From DASZIT01 sp036489495 (GTDB lineage Bacteria; Actinomycetota; Acidimicrobiia; Acidimicrobiales; RAAP-2): DNA of 64,000 nt. This document shows, piece after piece, positions 24,117 to 33,753 of this stretch. Position 1 is the first letter of the stretch. Every line of letters begins with the position of its first letter. The notes under the pieces were generated by a model. It saw only the letters and a list, made by a program, of their open reading frames with translations. It made no database searches and was not told where the DNA came from. Position numbers and translations under genes: made by a program. The DNA is taken from positions 65,521 through 129,520 of the forward strand of contig DASXFR010000069.1 of NCBI GenBank assembly GCA_036489495.1, read 5' to 3'.

Positions 24117-25042
24117 TGCCCCGGCGGATCCGCGTCGAAACCGGCCATTCGCACCTCGGTGGTGAGATCGACCCCGGTCTTGGCCGCCACCGTCGCCCGC
24201 ACGTGGGCAATCAAGTTGGCCACGTCATCGGCCGAGCCGCCCTCGTCGGCCTGGATGAAGTTGGCGTGTTTTTCCGACACCCGGGCGCTCCCGAGCCGGA
24301 AGCCTTTCAACCCCGCCGCCTCGACCAGCCGGCCGGCCGAGTCGCCCTCCGGGTTGGTGAACACCGACCCGGCGTTGCTCCCTCCCGGTTGGTTGGCCCG
24401 CCGCCAGCGAACGATGTCGGCGATGGTGGCCGCCCCCTGCTCGGGGTCGCCGTCGTCCAGACCGAAGCGGGCCGCCACCACCACGTCGGAAGGGGCCAGC
24501 GAGGTGTGGCGGTAGGCCATCTGCAGCTCCTCGGCTGGGGCCTCGGCCGCCGCCCCGGTCCGGAGGTCCACCCAGCGGTATGCCACCAGGCTGGCGGCGG
24601 TATCCGAGCCATGGCCCCCGGCGTTCATGCGGACCGCGCCCCCGACCGAACCCGGGACGCCGACCGCCCATTCCAACCCGGAGAGCCCGGCGGCCGCCGT
24701 CCGGCGGGCCAGCACCGGCAGACTCACGGCCGCCCCGGCCAGCACCTGGTGGCCGTCGACCTCGATGGCTTCGAACCCGCCGCCGAGCGCCACCACCAGC
24801 CCATCGAACCCGCGGTCGGCGACCAACAGATTCGAGCCCCGACCGATGACCAGCACCGGAACCCGCGCCCCGTTGACGGCGGCCGCCACCGCCAACAACT
24901 CGTCCTCGTCGGCCGGTTCGACCAGGAGGGCGGCGGTCCCCCCGACCCGGTAGGTGGTCCGGGCACCCAGCGGCGCGTGGCGCTGCCCCCGGGTTCCCAG
25001 CGCGGCGCCGACCGCGCCCAGCTCGTCGGCGGTAGCCGTCAA
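24110..25042 (-). CDS. murB: UDP-N-acetylenolpyruvoylglucosamine reductase
   Basis: MurB reduces the enolpyruvyl group to make UDP-MurNAc. The 310-residue protein has FAD-binding segments (TTYRVGGTAALLVEP, VLVIGRGSNLLVADRGFDG), GLEWAVGVPGSVGGAVRMNAG, and the catalytic serine and glutamate regions (NAGSVFTNPEGDSAGRLVE; SEKHANFI). The chosen start is TTG 25042, 7 nt after the murC TAG, with TAGGAA as ribosome site. The longer open frame upstream is a shadow of murC. Confidence 0.95.
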   Translation of the reverse strand: MTATADELGAVGAALGTRGQRHAPLGARTTYRVGGTAALLVEPADEDELLAVAAAVNGARVPVLVIGRGSNLLVADRGFDGLVVALGGGFEAIEVDGHQVLAGAAVSLPVLARRTAAAGLSGLEWAVGVPGSVGGAVRMNAGGHGSDTAASLVAYRWVDLRTGAAAEAPAEELQMAYRHTSLAPSDVVVAARFGLDDGDPEQGAATIADIVRWRRANQPGGSNAGSVFTNPEGDSAGRLVEAAGLKGFRLGSARVSEKHANFIQADEGGSADDVANLIAHVRATVAAKTGVDLTTEVRMAGFDADPPGQW

Positions 25043-25049
25043 CGGGTTC

Positions 25050-26435
25050 CTACCATCCGGGATCGTCGAGGAGTTCGTCGGGAAGCGAGGTGAGGTCGCC
25101 GGCACCGAGGGTGAAGACCAGGTCGCCGGGTCGGACCAGTTCTTCGATGACCTGGCGGAGCTCGTTCCGCCCCGGCACGTAGCGCACGTCCTTGTCCGGG
25201 TCCGCCCGTCGGACCGCCTCGGCCACCAACTCACCGGAGACCCCGGGAATCGGAGCTTCGCCGGCGCCGTAGACATCGGTCACCATCACCACGTCGGCCT
25301 CGGCGAAAGCGTCGCCGAAGGCTTGCCCCAACGCCCGGGTCCGGCTGTACCGGTGGGGTTGGAACACCGCGATGACCCGCTCCCACCCGCCGTCCTGGGC
25401 GGCGCCGAGCATGGCCTTGACCTCGCTGGGGAGATGGGCGTAGTCGTCCACGAAGGTGACGCCGTTGGCGTCACCCCGGAACTCGTAGCGGCGGGCGACG
25501 CCGGCGAAACGGGCCAGGGCCCGAGCGGCGGCGTCGAAGGGAATCCCGGCGGCCAGCGCCGCCACGGTGGCCACCGCGGCGTTGCGGGCGTTGTGAAGCC
25601 CGGGGATGGGGATGGCCAGATGGCCGAGGGTGGCACCCGTCTCGTCGAGGAGGTCGAAGGTGATCGAGCTTCGGGATGGATCGATGTTGACCATCCTCCG
25701 GCTGCAGTCGGCGCCGACCCCGACCGTCTGGCCGCGGTGACGGCGGCCGATCTCGGAGGCCACCGGGTCATCCCCGCCCACCACCGGCGGCGTCGACGCC
25801 TGGGCGACGAACGCTTCGAACGCCGTCTTCACTCCGTCGAAGGAGCCGTAGTGGTCGAGGTGGTCGGCCTCCACGTTGGTGACGATGGCGATCTCGGGTT
25901 GGAGGGCGAGGAAGGTCCCGTCGCTCTCATCGGCTTCCACCACCAACCAGTCCCCGTCGTCCCAGACGGCGTTGGTCCCGATCTCGTTGACTTCGCCGCC
26001 GATGATGAACGACGGTCGCACCCCGGCCTCCACCAGCATCAAGGCGAGCATGGAGGCGGTGGTGGTCTTCCCGTGGGTTCCGGCCACCGCGATGCAGCGC
26101 CGGAGGGCGGCGATGGCGGCCAGTGCCTCGGCCCGGCGATAGACAGGGATCCCGCGCCGGACCGCCTCGGCGACTTCGGGATTGCGGTCGCCGACCGCCG
26201 ACGACCGGGTGACGACATCGGCGTTGCCCACGTTGGCGGCCTGGTGGCCCACCGCCACGGGGATCCCCGCCGACCGCAACCGCTCGGTGACCGACGAGTC
26301 CTTCAGATCACTTCCCGTCACCGTGTGGCCCATGGTGGCCAGCACCATGGCGATCGCACTCATCCCCGCCCCGCCGACCCCCACCACGTGAATGGACATC
26401 GGCCGGGACAGATCGAGGTGGGGAGCGACGGTCAT
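25050..26435 (-). CDS. murC: UDP-N-acetylmuramate-L-alanine ligase
   Basis: The 461-residue Mur ligase adds the first amino acid to UDP-MurNAc. Seen are the N-terminal Rossmann motif VVGVGGAGMSAIA, the ATP loop AVAGTHGKTTTASML (GTHGKTT), EADESDGTFL and NVEADHLDHYG in the central domain, and HNARNAAVATVAAL. The C-terminal domain has FVDDYAHLPSEV. ATG 26435 overlaps the murG stop (ATGA). A likely alternative initiation at MSIHVVGVGG, 12 residues later, would remove only a short leader. Confidence 0.96.
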   Translation of the reverse strand: MTVAPHLDLSRPMSIHVVGVGGAGMSAIAMVLATMGHTVTGSDLKDSSVTERLRSAGIPVAVGHQAANVGNADVVTRSSAVGDRNPEVAEAVRRGIPVYRRAEALAAIAALRRCIAVAGTHGKTTTASMLALMLVEAGVRPSFIIGGEVNEIGTNAVWDDGDWLVVEADESDGTFLALQPEIAIVTNVEADHLDHYGSFDGVKTAFEAFVAQASTPPVVGGDDPVASEIGRRHRGQTVGVGADCSRRMVNIDPSRSSITFDLLDETGATLGHLAIPIPGLHNARNAAVATVAALAAGIPFDAAARALARFAGVARRYEFRGDANGVTFVDDYAHLPSEVKAMLGAAQDGGWERVIAVFQPHRYSRTRALGQAFGDAFAEADVVMVTDVYGAGEAPIPGVSGELVAEAVRRADPDKDVRYVPGRNELRQVIEELVRPGDLVFTLGAGDLTSLPDELLDDPGW

Positions 26436-27580
26436 GGGGGCCCCTTTCGTTGGAGCGCCGGCCGGGCATGGTCCTCGACCACCCGGGCCCCGGCATCGGC
26501 GGCGTCGGGGCGTCCGAGCGAGCCGGCCGCCCGGCCCATGGCGTCGAGGGCGGCGGGGTCAGCCAGCCACCGGTCGAGGATGGCGGCCAGTCGGGGCGCA
26601 TCGCAATCGATGTCGGGGAGCACCGCCGCCCCGCCGGCCCGCTCGAGCACCTGGGCGTTGGCGGTTTGGTGGTCGCCGGGGGCGCCGGGCAGAGGGACCA
26701 GCACCGACGGCACCCCGGCGGCGGCCAGCTCGGCCACGGTCATGGCTCCCGCCCGGCACACCACGATGTCGGCGGCCGAGTAGACGGTGGCCATCCGCTC
26801 CTCGTAGGGAACCCGCACCACCGGCCCTGTCGGCCCGATCCAGGAGATGGCCGCCTCCACCGTCTCCCAATCCCGCCGGCCGACGATGTGGTAGATCGAC
26901 CGGTCCTCTCGGCCCTGCCACTGTTCGGCCAGCCCCACCACCGCGTCGTTGATGTGGCGCGCCCCGAGCGACCCGCCGAAGACGACCACGGTCGGGCGGT
27001 CCTCCGGGAGTCCGAGGACCCGGCGGGCGGCCCGGCGATCGTCGGCGGAACGGCCGGCGGCGGCGATCTCGGGCCGGACCGGGGTGCCGGTGACCACCGC
27101 CCGGGGTAGATGGGTGCCGGGCCATCCCACCGCGCTGGCCCGGGCGAACCGGCCGAGCAGCCGGTTGGCCACTCCCGGGGCGGCATCCACGTTGACCAGG
27201 ACGAGGGGCACGCCGAACATCAGCGCCCCCACCGAGGCGGGGAGGCTGGCGTAGCCCCCGACCGACACCACCACCTGCGGGCGCCGGCGGGCCACCAGGC
27301 CGAGGGCGGCGATCAGGGCGACCGCCAACCCGGCCAGCGCTCCCAGGTTCTGGGCGATGACCCGGGGGCGCAGGCTGCGGGCGATACCCCGCCCGGGCAA
27401 CAGGGTGAAGGGGAAGCCCCGGCCGTCGAGTGCGGTCCGGTCCTGTCCCCGGCGCGACCCGACGAATTCGATGGTGGCCCGGTCATGGCCCTGGGCGACC
27501 AGGGACTCGGCGATGGCCAACGCCGGTTGCAGGTGACCGGCGGTTCCGCCCCCGGCCATCAGTGCGTACCGGTGGGCCAT
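26432..27580 (-). CDS. murG: Undecaprenyldiphospho-muramoylpentapeptide beta-N-acetylglucosaminyltransferase
   Basis: MurG makes lipid II by adding GlcNAc to lipid I at the inner membrane face. The 382-residue GT-B enzyme shows the donor/acceptor loops AGGGTAGHLQPALAIAE and VVSVGGYASLPA. The C-terminal domain has VVVFGGSLGARHINDAV and the sugar-nucleotide site VCRAGAMTVAELAAAGVPSV with PGDHQTANA. ATG 27580 overlaps the ftsW stop. The MurG start and MurC start are both ATGA couplings. Confidence 0.96.
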   Translation of the reverse strand: MAHRYALMAGGGTAGHLQPALAIAESLVAQGHDRATIEFVGSRRGQDRTALDGRGFPFTLLPGRGIARSLRPRVIAQNLGALAGLAVALIAALGLVARRRPQVVVSVGGYASLPASVGALMFGVPLVLVNVDAAPGVANRLLGRFARASAVGWPGTHLPRAVVTGTPVRPEIAAAGRSADDRRAARRVLGLPEDRPTVVVFGGSLGARHINDAVVGLAEQWQGREDRSIYHIVGRRDWETVEAAISWIGPTGPVVRVPYEERMATVYSAADIVVCRAGAMTVAELAAAGVPSVLVPLPGAPGDHQTANAQVLERAGGAAVLPDIDCDAPRLAAILDRWLADPAALDAMGRAAGSLGRPDAADAGARVVEDHARPALQRKGPP

Positions 27581-28866
27581 CAGGACGAGTGGGCTCGCCG
27601 GGCCGGGCGAGCCGCGGCCCGCGGCTGTCGCTCGTGCCTGGCGATGTTCAACAGGATGCCCACCGCGGCCAGGGAGATCACCAATGATGATCCACCGAAC
27701 GACACGAACGGGAGCGGGATGCCCGTCACCGGCAGCACCCCGATGACGGCCCCGATGTTGATCAAGGTCTGACTGGTGATCCAGATGGTGATGCCGATGG
27801 CCATCAGGCTGCCGAACCGGTCCGGCGCCCGGGTGGCGGCCCGGAGCCCGTACCAGGCGAACAGGAAGAAGAGGCCGAGGAGGGCGACGGCCCCGACCAG
27901 CCCGAGCTCCTCGCCCACCACCGAGAAGATGAAGTCGGTGTGGGCGTTGGGCAGCAGCCCCCACTTCTGGCGGCCGCCACCCAGCCCGAGCCCGAACAGG
28001 TGTCCGGATCCGAGGCCGATGAGGGATTGCCATACCTGGTAGCCGGAGCCCGAGTGGTTGGCCCCGGGGTTGAGGAAGGAAAGGATCCGGTCCCGGCGGT
28101 AGGGGTCGGCCAGGCCCACCACCACCGCCAACGCCGCGAAGGCCATCAGGATCTTGAAAATCGGACCCACCGGTACCCCGCCCATGAACAGCATGCCGAA
28201 GGCAACGCAGCACAGCACCAGGGCCGTCCCCATGTCCGGCTGCTTGAGGATCAACAGCGAGGAGATCCCCAGAATGATCAGCACCGGGAGGATCACCGAC
28301 TTGGCATCCGCGGTCCGGTCGACCCGCCGGGTGAGGAGGTCGGCCACGAAGACGATGAGGGCGAGCTTCATCAACTCGGACGGCTGGAGGCGGAACTGCC
28401 CGAACCCGATCCACCGTGACGAGCCGCCGGCGGTGACCCCCAACCCCGGCATCAGCACCATCACCAGCATTCCCATCGTCCCGATCAGCAGGGGCACCCG
28501 GATCTTCCGCCACTTGCGGTAGTCGATCCGGGCGAAGGCGGCCAGCGCCACCAGGCCGAGACCCATCCACATGACCTGGCGGAGGAAGATCCCCCAGGTC
28601 GAGCCGTAGAGGCTCATGGAGATCACCGGCGACGCCGAGCCGACCATGACCAGGCCGAACACACACAACACCCCCACCAGCACCGTCAGGCAGGTGGCGG
28701 TGGGGACCCGGGCCAGCCGGGAACGGGAAGCGGCGGGGGCGGCGGACCGTCGAGCCGCGGGGGCGCTCCGGGTCGGACTCGACGGGTGCCGCGGGCGCGT
28801 GGCGGTGCGCTGGGTGGCGGTCCGGGACGGGGTTCGGGTGCGAGCGGTGTCAACCATGGGCACCAC
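27580..28866 (-). CDS. ftsW: Peptidoglycan glycosyltransferase FtsW (SEDS family)
   Basis: FtsW polymerises lipid II at the septum with FtsI. A ~50-residue Arg/Thr/Pro-rich cytoplasmic leader precedes about ten transmembrane helices. SEDS signatures are clear: RWIGFGQFRLQPSELMKLA, LILKQPDMGTALVL (with the catalytic-site Asp), AHTDFIFSVVGEELGLVG and GIPLPFVSFGGSSLVISL. The start is GTG 28866 or ATG 28857. It is separated from mraY by 72 bp with no murD, which would normally lie here. Confidence 0.95.
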   Translation of the reverse strand: MVPMVDTARTRTPSRTATQRTATRPRHPSSPTRSAPAARRSAAPAASRSRLARVPTATCLTVLVGVLCVFGLVMVGSASPVISMSLYGSTWGIFLRQVMWMGLGLVALAAFARIDYRKWRKIRVPLLIGTMGMLVMVLMPGLGVTAGGSSRWIGFGQFRLQPSELMKLALIVFVADLLTRRVDRTADAKSVILPVLIILGISSLLILKQPDMGTALVLCCVAFGMLFMGGVPVGPIFKILMAFAALAVVVGLADPYRRDRILSFLNPGANHSGSGYQVWQSLIGLGSGHLFGLGLGGGRQKWGLLPNAHTDFIFSVVGEELGLVGAVALLGLFFLFAWYGLRAATRAPDRFGSLMAIGITIWITSQTLINIGAVIGVLPVTGIPLPFVSFGGSSLVISLAAVGILLNIARHERQPRAAARPARRAHSS

Positions 28867-28938
28867 CAGCTTCGCTTAGGCCGGCGCCCAGGTGGTGGAA
28901 CCCTGCAGTCGTCGGCGTCTCCAACCCGGTCGGCCGCA

Positions 28939-29976
28939 TCATCCGGCGATCTTGGAGACGGACAGGAAGTCGGCATAGAAGATGCCCAGACCGCCGGCCG
29001 CGCACAGGCCGGCCAGAATCCAGAACCGGATGATGACCGTCGTCTCCGGCCACCCCAGCAGCTCGAAGTGGTGGTGGAGCGGGGCCATCAGGAACACCCG
29101 ACGGTGAAAGAGCCGGAAGCTGATCACCTGGATCACCACCGACAGCGTGACGATCACGAACAACCCGCCGATGATGGCCAGCAGGAGGTCGAGGTTCATC
29201 AACAGGCAGAGGGCGGCCAGACCGGTGCCGATCGACAATGACCCGGTGTCCCCCATGAAGATCCGGGCCGGGGCGGCGTTCCACCACAGGAATCCCAGGC
29301 AGGCGCCGGCCAGCGCCACCGAGGTGAGGGCCAGGTCGAGGGCGTCGGGAACGTGGTAGATGGCCGGGTGGCGGAATTGCCAGTAGCCGATGACGGCCAG
29401 GGTGGCGAAGCCGAAAGTCGCCGACCCGGCGGCCAGGCCGTCGAGGCCGTCGGTCAGGTTCACCGCGTTGGCGGTGGCGGCGATGATCACCGTCGCCCAC
29501 ACCACCCACAACCCGGTGCCCAGATGGATGTCCAGCGAGTTGTAGCGGGTGAAGGACAGGGTGGTCGAGATGTGGGCCCAGTAGACTGAGAGCAGGGCGA
29601 ACCCGAGGCCCAGCAAGATCTGGGCGCCGAACTTGGCCCGCTTGTTCAACCCGAGGCTCCGGCGGTGGCGGACCTTGATCCAGTCGTCGGCGAAGCCGAT
29701 CAGCGACGCCCCCAGCACCGTCAACAGCACCAGGACCCCCGACGGGGAGACATGGGTGCCGGGAATCGCCCGGGCGGCCAGGTAGCCGATGGTGACGGCG
29801 ATGACGATGCCGATGCCACCCATGGTCGGGGTCCCCGCCTTGGCGATGTGGACCTGGGGGCCGTCCTCCCGGATCTGCTGTCCGATGTTGTTCTTGATCA
29901 GCCAGCCGATGAGGACCGGGGTGAGGAGGGCGGCCACCAGCAGGGCCACCCCGCCCGAGGTCATTAGCGAGATCAT
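28939..29976 (-). CDS. mraY: Phospho-N-acetylmuramoyl-pentapeptide transferase
   Basis: MraY transfers phospho-MurNAc-pentapeptide to undecaprenyl phosphate to make lipid I. The 345-residue polytopic protein has the family motifs GTPTMGGIGIVIAV, FADDWIKV (catalytic DD), NAVNLTDGLDGLAAG, FMGDTGSLSIG and the cytoplasmic MAPLHHHFEL histidine loop. ATG 29976 overlaps the murE stop (ATGA), so murF, which normally lies between murE and mraY, is missing. Confidence 0.97.
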   Translation of the reverse strand: MISLMTSGGVALLVAALLTPVLIGWLIKNNIGQQIREDGPQVHIAKAGTPTMGGIGIVIAVTIGYLAARAIPGTHVSPSGVLVLLTVLGASLIGFADDWIKVRHRRSLGLNKRAKFGAQILLGLGFALLSVYWAHISTTLSFTRYNSLDIHLGTGLWVVWATVIIAATANAVNLTDGLDGLAAGSATFGFATLAVIGYWQFRHPAIYHVPDALDLALTSVALAGACLGFLWWNAAPARIFMGDTGSLSIGTGLAALCLLMNLDLLLAIIGGLFVIVTLSVVIQVISFRLFHRRVFLMAPLHHHFELLGWPETTVIIRFWILAGLCAAGGLGIFYADFLSVSKIAG

Positions 29977-31394
29977 CGGCGGTTCCCGGCTTCGAGGGCG
30001 GCCAGCGCCCATCGGGCCTGGTCCCGATCGTCGAAGGGGACCACCGTGCCGTCCAGTTCCTGGGTGGTCTCGTGACCCTTCCCGGCCAGGACGACCACGT
30101 CACCCGGCCGGGCCAGGCCGATTGCCCCGGCGATGGCCGCCGACCGGTCCGGCTCGATGACCAGCTCGGCGCCGGGGCCGATCCCGGCGCCGACCTGGGC
30201 GATGATCGCCAACGGGTCCTCCGACCGCGGGTTGTCGGAGGTGAGCACCACCACGTCGGCCAACCGGCCGGCCACCTCCCCCATCATTGGGCGCTTGTCC
30301 GGATCGCGGTCACCGCCGGCCCCGAACACCGACACCACCCGGCCGCCGCCGGCCATCCGGCGGGCCGAGCCCAGCGCCGCCTCCAACCCGGCCGGGGTGT
30401 GGGCGAAGTCGACCAGCACCGCGAACGGCGGGCCCGGGGTCACCACCTCCATGCGGCCCGGCGGCGGGGTCACCGAGGCGAGACCGGCGACGATGGCCGG
30501 CTCCTCGATGCCGAGGCCTTCGGCGATGGCCGCGGCCACCAGCGCGTTGTCGACGTTGAAGGCGCCCGACAGTGGCAACGTCACCGGCCGGCCGTGCCAG
30601 CGGAACGACGACGAGCCCACCGTGAGCACCACGTCGGAGGCGTCCGACCGGCGAACCTCGGCCACCGCCACGCCGGCCAGTTGTCCGGCCAGGCGCGCAC
30701 CCCAGGGATCGTCCATGTTGATCACCGCCCGCCGGGTCCTGTCAGGGACGAACAGTTGGGCCTTGGCCGCGAAGTACGCCTCCATGGAGTGGTGATGGTC
30801 GAGATGTTCATGGCTGAGATTGGTGAAGGCGGCGACGTCGAACACGATGCCATCCACCCGGTGCTGGGTTAAGGCGTGAGACGAGACCTCCATGGCCACC
30901 GCCTGCCGGCCCTGGTGACGGAAGCCGGCCAGGATGGCCTGAAGGTCGGGTGACTCCGGGGTGGTCCGCTCACCGGTGAGCGTGCCGATCGCTCCGGCCG
31001 GGGTTCCGGCTGCAGCGAGAATCGACAGTACCAGGTGGGTCACGGTGGTCTTGCCGTTGGTGCCGGTCACCCCGACCATGACCAGGTGGCGGGACGGATA
31101 CCCGAAAAAGGCGGCGGCCACCCGGGCCATCGCCGACCGGACGGTGCCTTCCGGCACCCGGAGCTGGGGAACCTCCAGGTCGAGGAAGCGCTCGACCAGC
31201 AGGACGACGGCGCCGGCCGCCACCGCGTCAGCCGCGAAGCGGTGGCCGTCGGTGGTCGTCCCCGGCACACAGCAGAACAGGGCGCCGGCCTCGACCCGGC
31301 GGCTGTCGAAGGCGATCGACGTCACCTCGACGGGCTCGGGGCTGCCCCGGGTTCCGATCAGCTCGACGTCGCCGAGCAGCTCCTTCACTCGCAT
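29973..31394 (-). CDS. murE: UDP-MurNAc-L-Ala-D-Glu:meso-diaminopimelate ligase
   Basis: This 473-residue Mur ligase adds the third residue of the stem peptide. The ATP loop GVTGTNGKTTVTH (residues 108-120), the SSHALTQHRV segment and NLSHEHLDHH are typical. The DNPR motif at residues 387-390 is the known determinant for meso-diaminopimelate over lysine, which agrees with the five dap genes in this window. The start at 31394 (MRVKELLGDVEL) lies 53 nt after ftsI, and the stop is coupled to mraY. Confidence 0.96.
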   Translation of the reverse strand: MRVKELLGDVELIGTRGSPEPVEVTSIAFDSRRVEAGALFCCVPGTTTDGHRFAADAVAAGAVVLLVERFLDLEVPQLRVPEGTVRSAMARVAAAFFGYPSRHLVMVGVTGTNGKTTVTHLVLSILAAAGTPAGAIGTLTGERTTPESPDLQAILAGFRHQGRQAVAMEVSSHALTQHRVDGIVFDVAAFTNLSHEHLDHHHSMEAYFAAKAQLFVPDRTRRAVINMDDPWGARLAGQLAGVAVAEVRRSDASDVVLTVGSSSFRWHGRPVTLPLSGAFNVDNALVAAAIAEGLGIEEPAIVAGLASVTPPPGRMEVVTPGPPFAVLVDFAHTPAGLEAALGSARRMAGGGRVVSVFGAGGDRDPDKRPMMGEVAGRLADVVVLTSDNPRSEDPLAIIAQVGAGIGPGAELVIEPDRSAAIAGAIGLARPGDVVVLAGKGHETTQELDGTVVPFDDRDQARWALAALEAGNRR

Positions 31395-31447
31395 GCGGCG
31401 GGCAGTCGCACGGAAGCCACGCGCGCTCCTCGAGCGCCGGCAACCAT

Positions 31448-33310
31448 TTATGCGCCTTCAGTCGCAGCTCCGGCCGGAACCGTCACCGTTCCGGTTCCCC
31501 CCACGGCACCACTGGACGTCGAGGTGGTGGCCGCGGCGTTGGTGGGGATGCCGTAGTGCTGCAGGGCATACTCCATGATCGTAGAGAATACCGGGGCCGC
31601 CACCGCCCCCCCGTAGATCGGGGTCGGACGGTCCAGTACCACCACCGCCGACAGCACCGGGTTCTGGGCGGGAGCGAAGCCCACGAACGACCCGTAGAAG
31701 GCGCCGGGGATGTAGCCCAGATGACTGGGGTCGGGGATCTGGGCGGTCCCGGTCTTGCCGGCCACCGTGTACCCGTCGATGGCGGCGGCGGTGCCGGTGC
31801 CGCCGGTCACCACGCCCTCGAGCATGGTGGTCAACTCGGCGGTGGTGGCCGGGTCGATCACCCGCCGGGAGGTTGCCGGGGCCGCCGCCGACATGGTGCC
31901 ACCCGAGGAGACAGTGCCCCGTACCAGCCGGGGTTGGACCAGGACTCCCCCATTGGCTACGGCGTTGTAGGCGTCGAGCAGCTGTTGGGCGGTGACGGCG
32001 TCGTTCTGGCCAATGGGGGTCGAGCCGATCGAGCTCCCGGTCCAGGCGCTGGCCCCGGGGATCAGGCCCTCGGACTCGCCGGGGAAGTTGAGGCCGGTGG
32101 GCTTGCCGAAGCCGAGGTTGCTGATCTGGGCCAACAGCCGGTTCTCGCCGAGGTCCCCGGCGATCTCAATGGTCCCGATGTTGGACGACTGGTCCAAGAT
32201 GTCCGTCGCCGTCATGGTCTGGGTCCCGTGGTTCTCGGCGTCGTGGAAGGTATAGGTGCCGATCGACAGCGAGTTCGGCACCGAGAACGTCTGGCTCGGG
32301 CTGATGACCTTGTTCTGCAGCGCCGAGGAGAAGGTCACCAGCTTGAACACCGAACCCGGCTCGTAGACCTGGGTGAGGGCCGTGTTCGACGGTGCCTCGG
32401 AGACTCCGGCCGGCAGGGTGGTGGCCTGGGAGGTGAGGGTGGCCCCCGACGTCGACGGGACCGCGCTCGAGCTGGTGGCGGCCACCGTCTGGGCCGACGA
32501 CGAACCCGACCCCGATGAGGTCGCCGACAGGTTGGCCATGGCGATGACGTCGCCGGTCTTCACGTCCATCACGATGGCGGTACCCCCCACCGCGTGGGAG
32601 GCCAGCACTTCGGCGCCGAGCGCCTGTTCGGCCACGTATTGGACCGACTCGTCGAGGGTCAGCTCGATCCCGCTCCCGGCGACGGAGGAGGTGCTGGCGG
32701 TTCCCGTCGAGCCGGGCAGCGCCACCCCGTTGGGCGACTCCATCAGGTCCTTGGTCCCGGCCTTTCCGGCCAGCAGTGACTGGTACTGGTACTCGAGCCC
32801 GGATTGACCCGACCCGTCGGCGCCGACCGACCCCACCACCGGTTCGGCCAGCTGGCCGGCCGGTTGCACCCGCTGGGGCTCCGACACCAGATTGATGCCG
32901 GTGAGGTTCAGCGCCGTCACCTTGGCCGCCACCGCATCCGACACCCGATGGGCCAGGTAGACGAAGCCGGAATGCTGGGTCACCTCGGCGCGGAGTTGGG
33001 AGGCGGGGATGCCGAGGACCGGGGCCAGCTGCCCGGCCAGGGTGGTCGGGTCCTTGATGAGGAAGGGGTCGGCCACCACCGTCTGCTTGGTGACCGATTC
33101 GGCCAGCACCTCGCCGTTCCGGTCGTAGATCCCGCCGCGGAGGGCGGGGACGGTGACCGTCTGGGTTAGCTCGGCGCTGGAGAGCGAGGCGTAGTGCTGA
33201 TGGGAGAACTGCTGGACGACCACCAGCCGGAAGACCATGGCGATGAAGATCACCAGCAGCAGGACCCGGAGCGCGCGCGTCCGCCGTCCCAGCAGAACGA
33301 TGGGGCTCAT
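31448..33310 (-). CDS. ftsI: Septal transpeptidase FtsI / PBP3 (class B PBP)
   Basis: The 620-residue class B penicillin-binding protein crosslinks septal wall. After a short cytoplasmic segment there is one membrane helix (about residues 12-33), then the pedestal (PALRGGIYDRNGEVLAES). The transpeptidase domain carries SVFK (S320, K323), SSN (S375, N377) and KTG (519-521). Just before the active-site serine, residues ~262-310 are a Ser/Thr/Ala-rich stretch not expected in this position. The C-terminal 30 residues are also low complexity. ATG 33310 overlaps the ftsL stop. Confidence 0.95.
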   Translation of the reverse strand: MSPIVLLGRRTRALRVLLLVIFIAMVFRLVVVQQFSHQHYASLSSAELTQTVTVPALRGGIYDRNGEVLAESVTKQTVVADPFLIKDPTTLAGQLAPVLGIPASQLRAEVTQHSGFVYLAHRVSDAVAAKVTALNLTGINLVSEPQRVQPAGQLAEPVVGSVGADGSGQSGLEYQYQSLLAGKAGTKDLMESPNGVALPGSTGTASTSSVAGSGIELTLDESVQYVAEQALGAEVLASHAVGGTAIVMDVKTGDVIAMANLSATSSGSGSSSAQTVAATSSSAVPSTSGATLTSQATTLPAGVSEAPSNTALTQVYEPGSVFKLVTFSSALQNKVISPSQTFSVPNSLSIGTYTFHDAENHGTQTMTATDILDQSSNIGTIEIAGDLGENRLLAQISNLGFGKPTGLNFPGESEGLIPGASAWTGSSIGSTPIGQNDAVTAQQLLDAYNAVANGGVLVQPRLVRGTVSSGGTMSAAAPATSRRVIDPATTAELTTMLEGVVTGGTGTAAAIDGYTVAGKTGTAQIPDPSHLGYIPGAFYGSFVGFAPAQNPVLSAVVVLDRPTPIYGGAVAAPVFSTIMEYALQHYGIPTNAAATTSTSSGAVGGTGTVTVPAGAATEGA

Positions 33311-33753
33311 GGGGTCGACGGTGTCGGGGACGTGGTACCGGACGCGGCTCCGGTGTCGGGTACCGGCAGCGCCACATTCAGCGGCACCGACGGGAGGTCG
33401 ACGATCTGGGTGGGAGCCACCATGCCGAGCTGCCGGGCTTCAGTGACCACGATCTGGGGGGCGGCCAACTGGGCCACCGCCACCTGGAGCTGCTTCTGTT
33501 GGGCCAACGCCGCAGCGGTCAGGCTCTGGGTGTGGGCCAAGCGGATCTGACCCTGGGCCACCAGGTCGTCGGCGACCACCACCGACAGCAGGCTCCCGAT
33601 GATCAGGACCGAAGCCACCAGCACGGTCGGGCGCCGGCGAGACCGGTGCCGGGACCGGGGCGCGGGTTCGAACAGCCGCAGCGGCGGCCGCCGGGGGGCC
33701 GGCTGGGGCCGGACCGCGGGCCGGCGGGCGGCGGAAGACGCCGGAGGTGGCAT
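33307..33753 (-). CDS. ftsL: FtsL-like septum protein
   Basis: The 148-residue bitopic protein lies between rsmH and ftsI, the invariable place of ftsL. A Pro/Arg-rich cytoplasmic part (~45 residues) precedes one membrane helix (VLVASVLIIGSLLSVVVADD) and a short coiled-coil-like stretch (LTAAALAQQKQLQVAVAQLA). The sequence EARQLGMVAPTQIVDL matches the typical FtsL end motif (LGM..P..). The tail is Pro/Thr/Ala rich. Sequence conservation in the family is poor, so the call rests on position and topology. It is coupled at both ends by ATGA. Confidence 0.82.
   Translation of the reverse strand: MPPPASSAARRPAVRPQPAPRRPPLRLFEPAPRSRHRSRRRPTVLVASVLIIGSLLSVVVADDLVAQGQIRLAHTQSLTAAALAQQKQLQVAVAQLAAPQIVVTEARQLGMVAPTQIVDLPSVPLNVALPVPDTGAASGTTSPTPSTP

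Noticed and set aside
24954..26783. 609-codon open frame on the plus strand opposite murC/murG
   Set aside because: Shadow of real genes; repetitive VGDDG-type sequence and no motif.
28867..28938. Possible remnant of murD between mraY and ftsW
   Set aside because: Only 72 bp; the short ORF there has no recognisable Mur ligase sequence.
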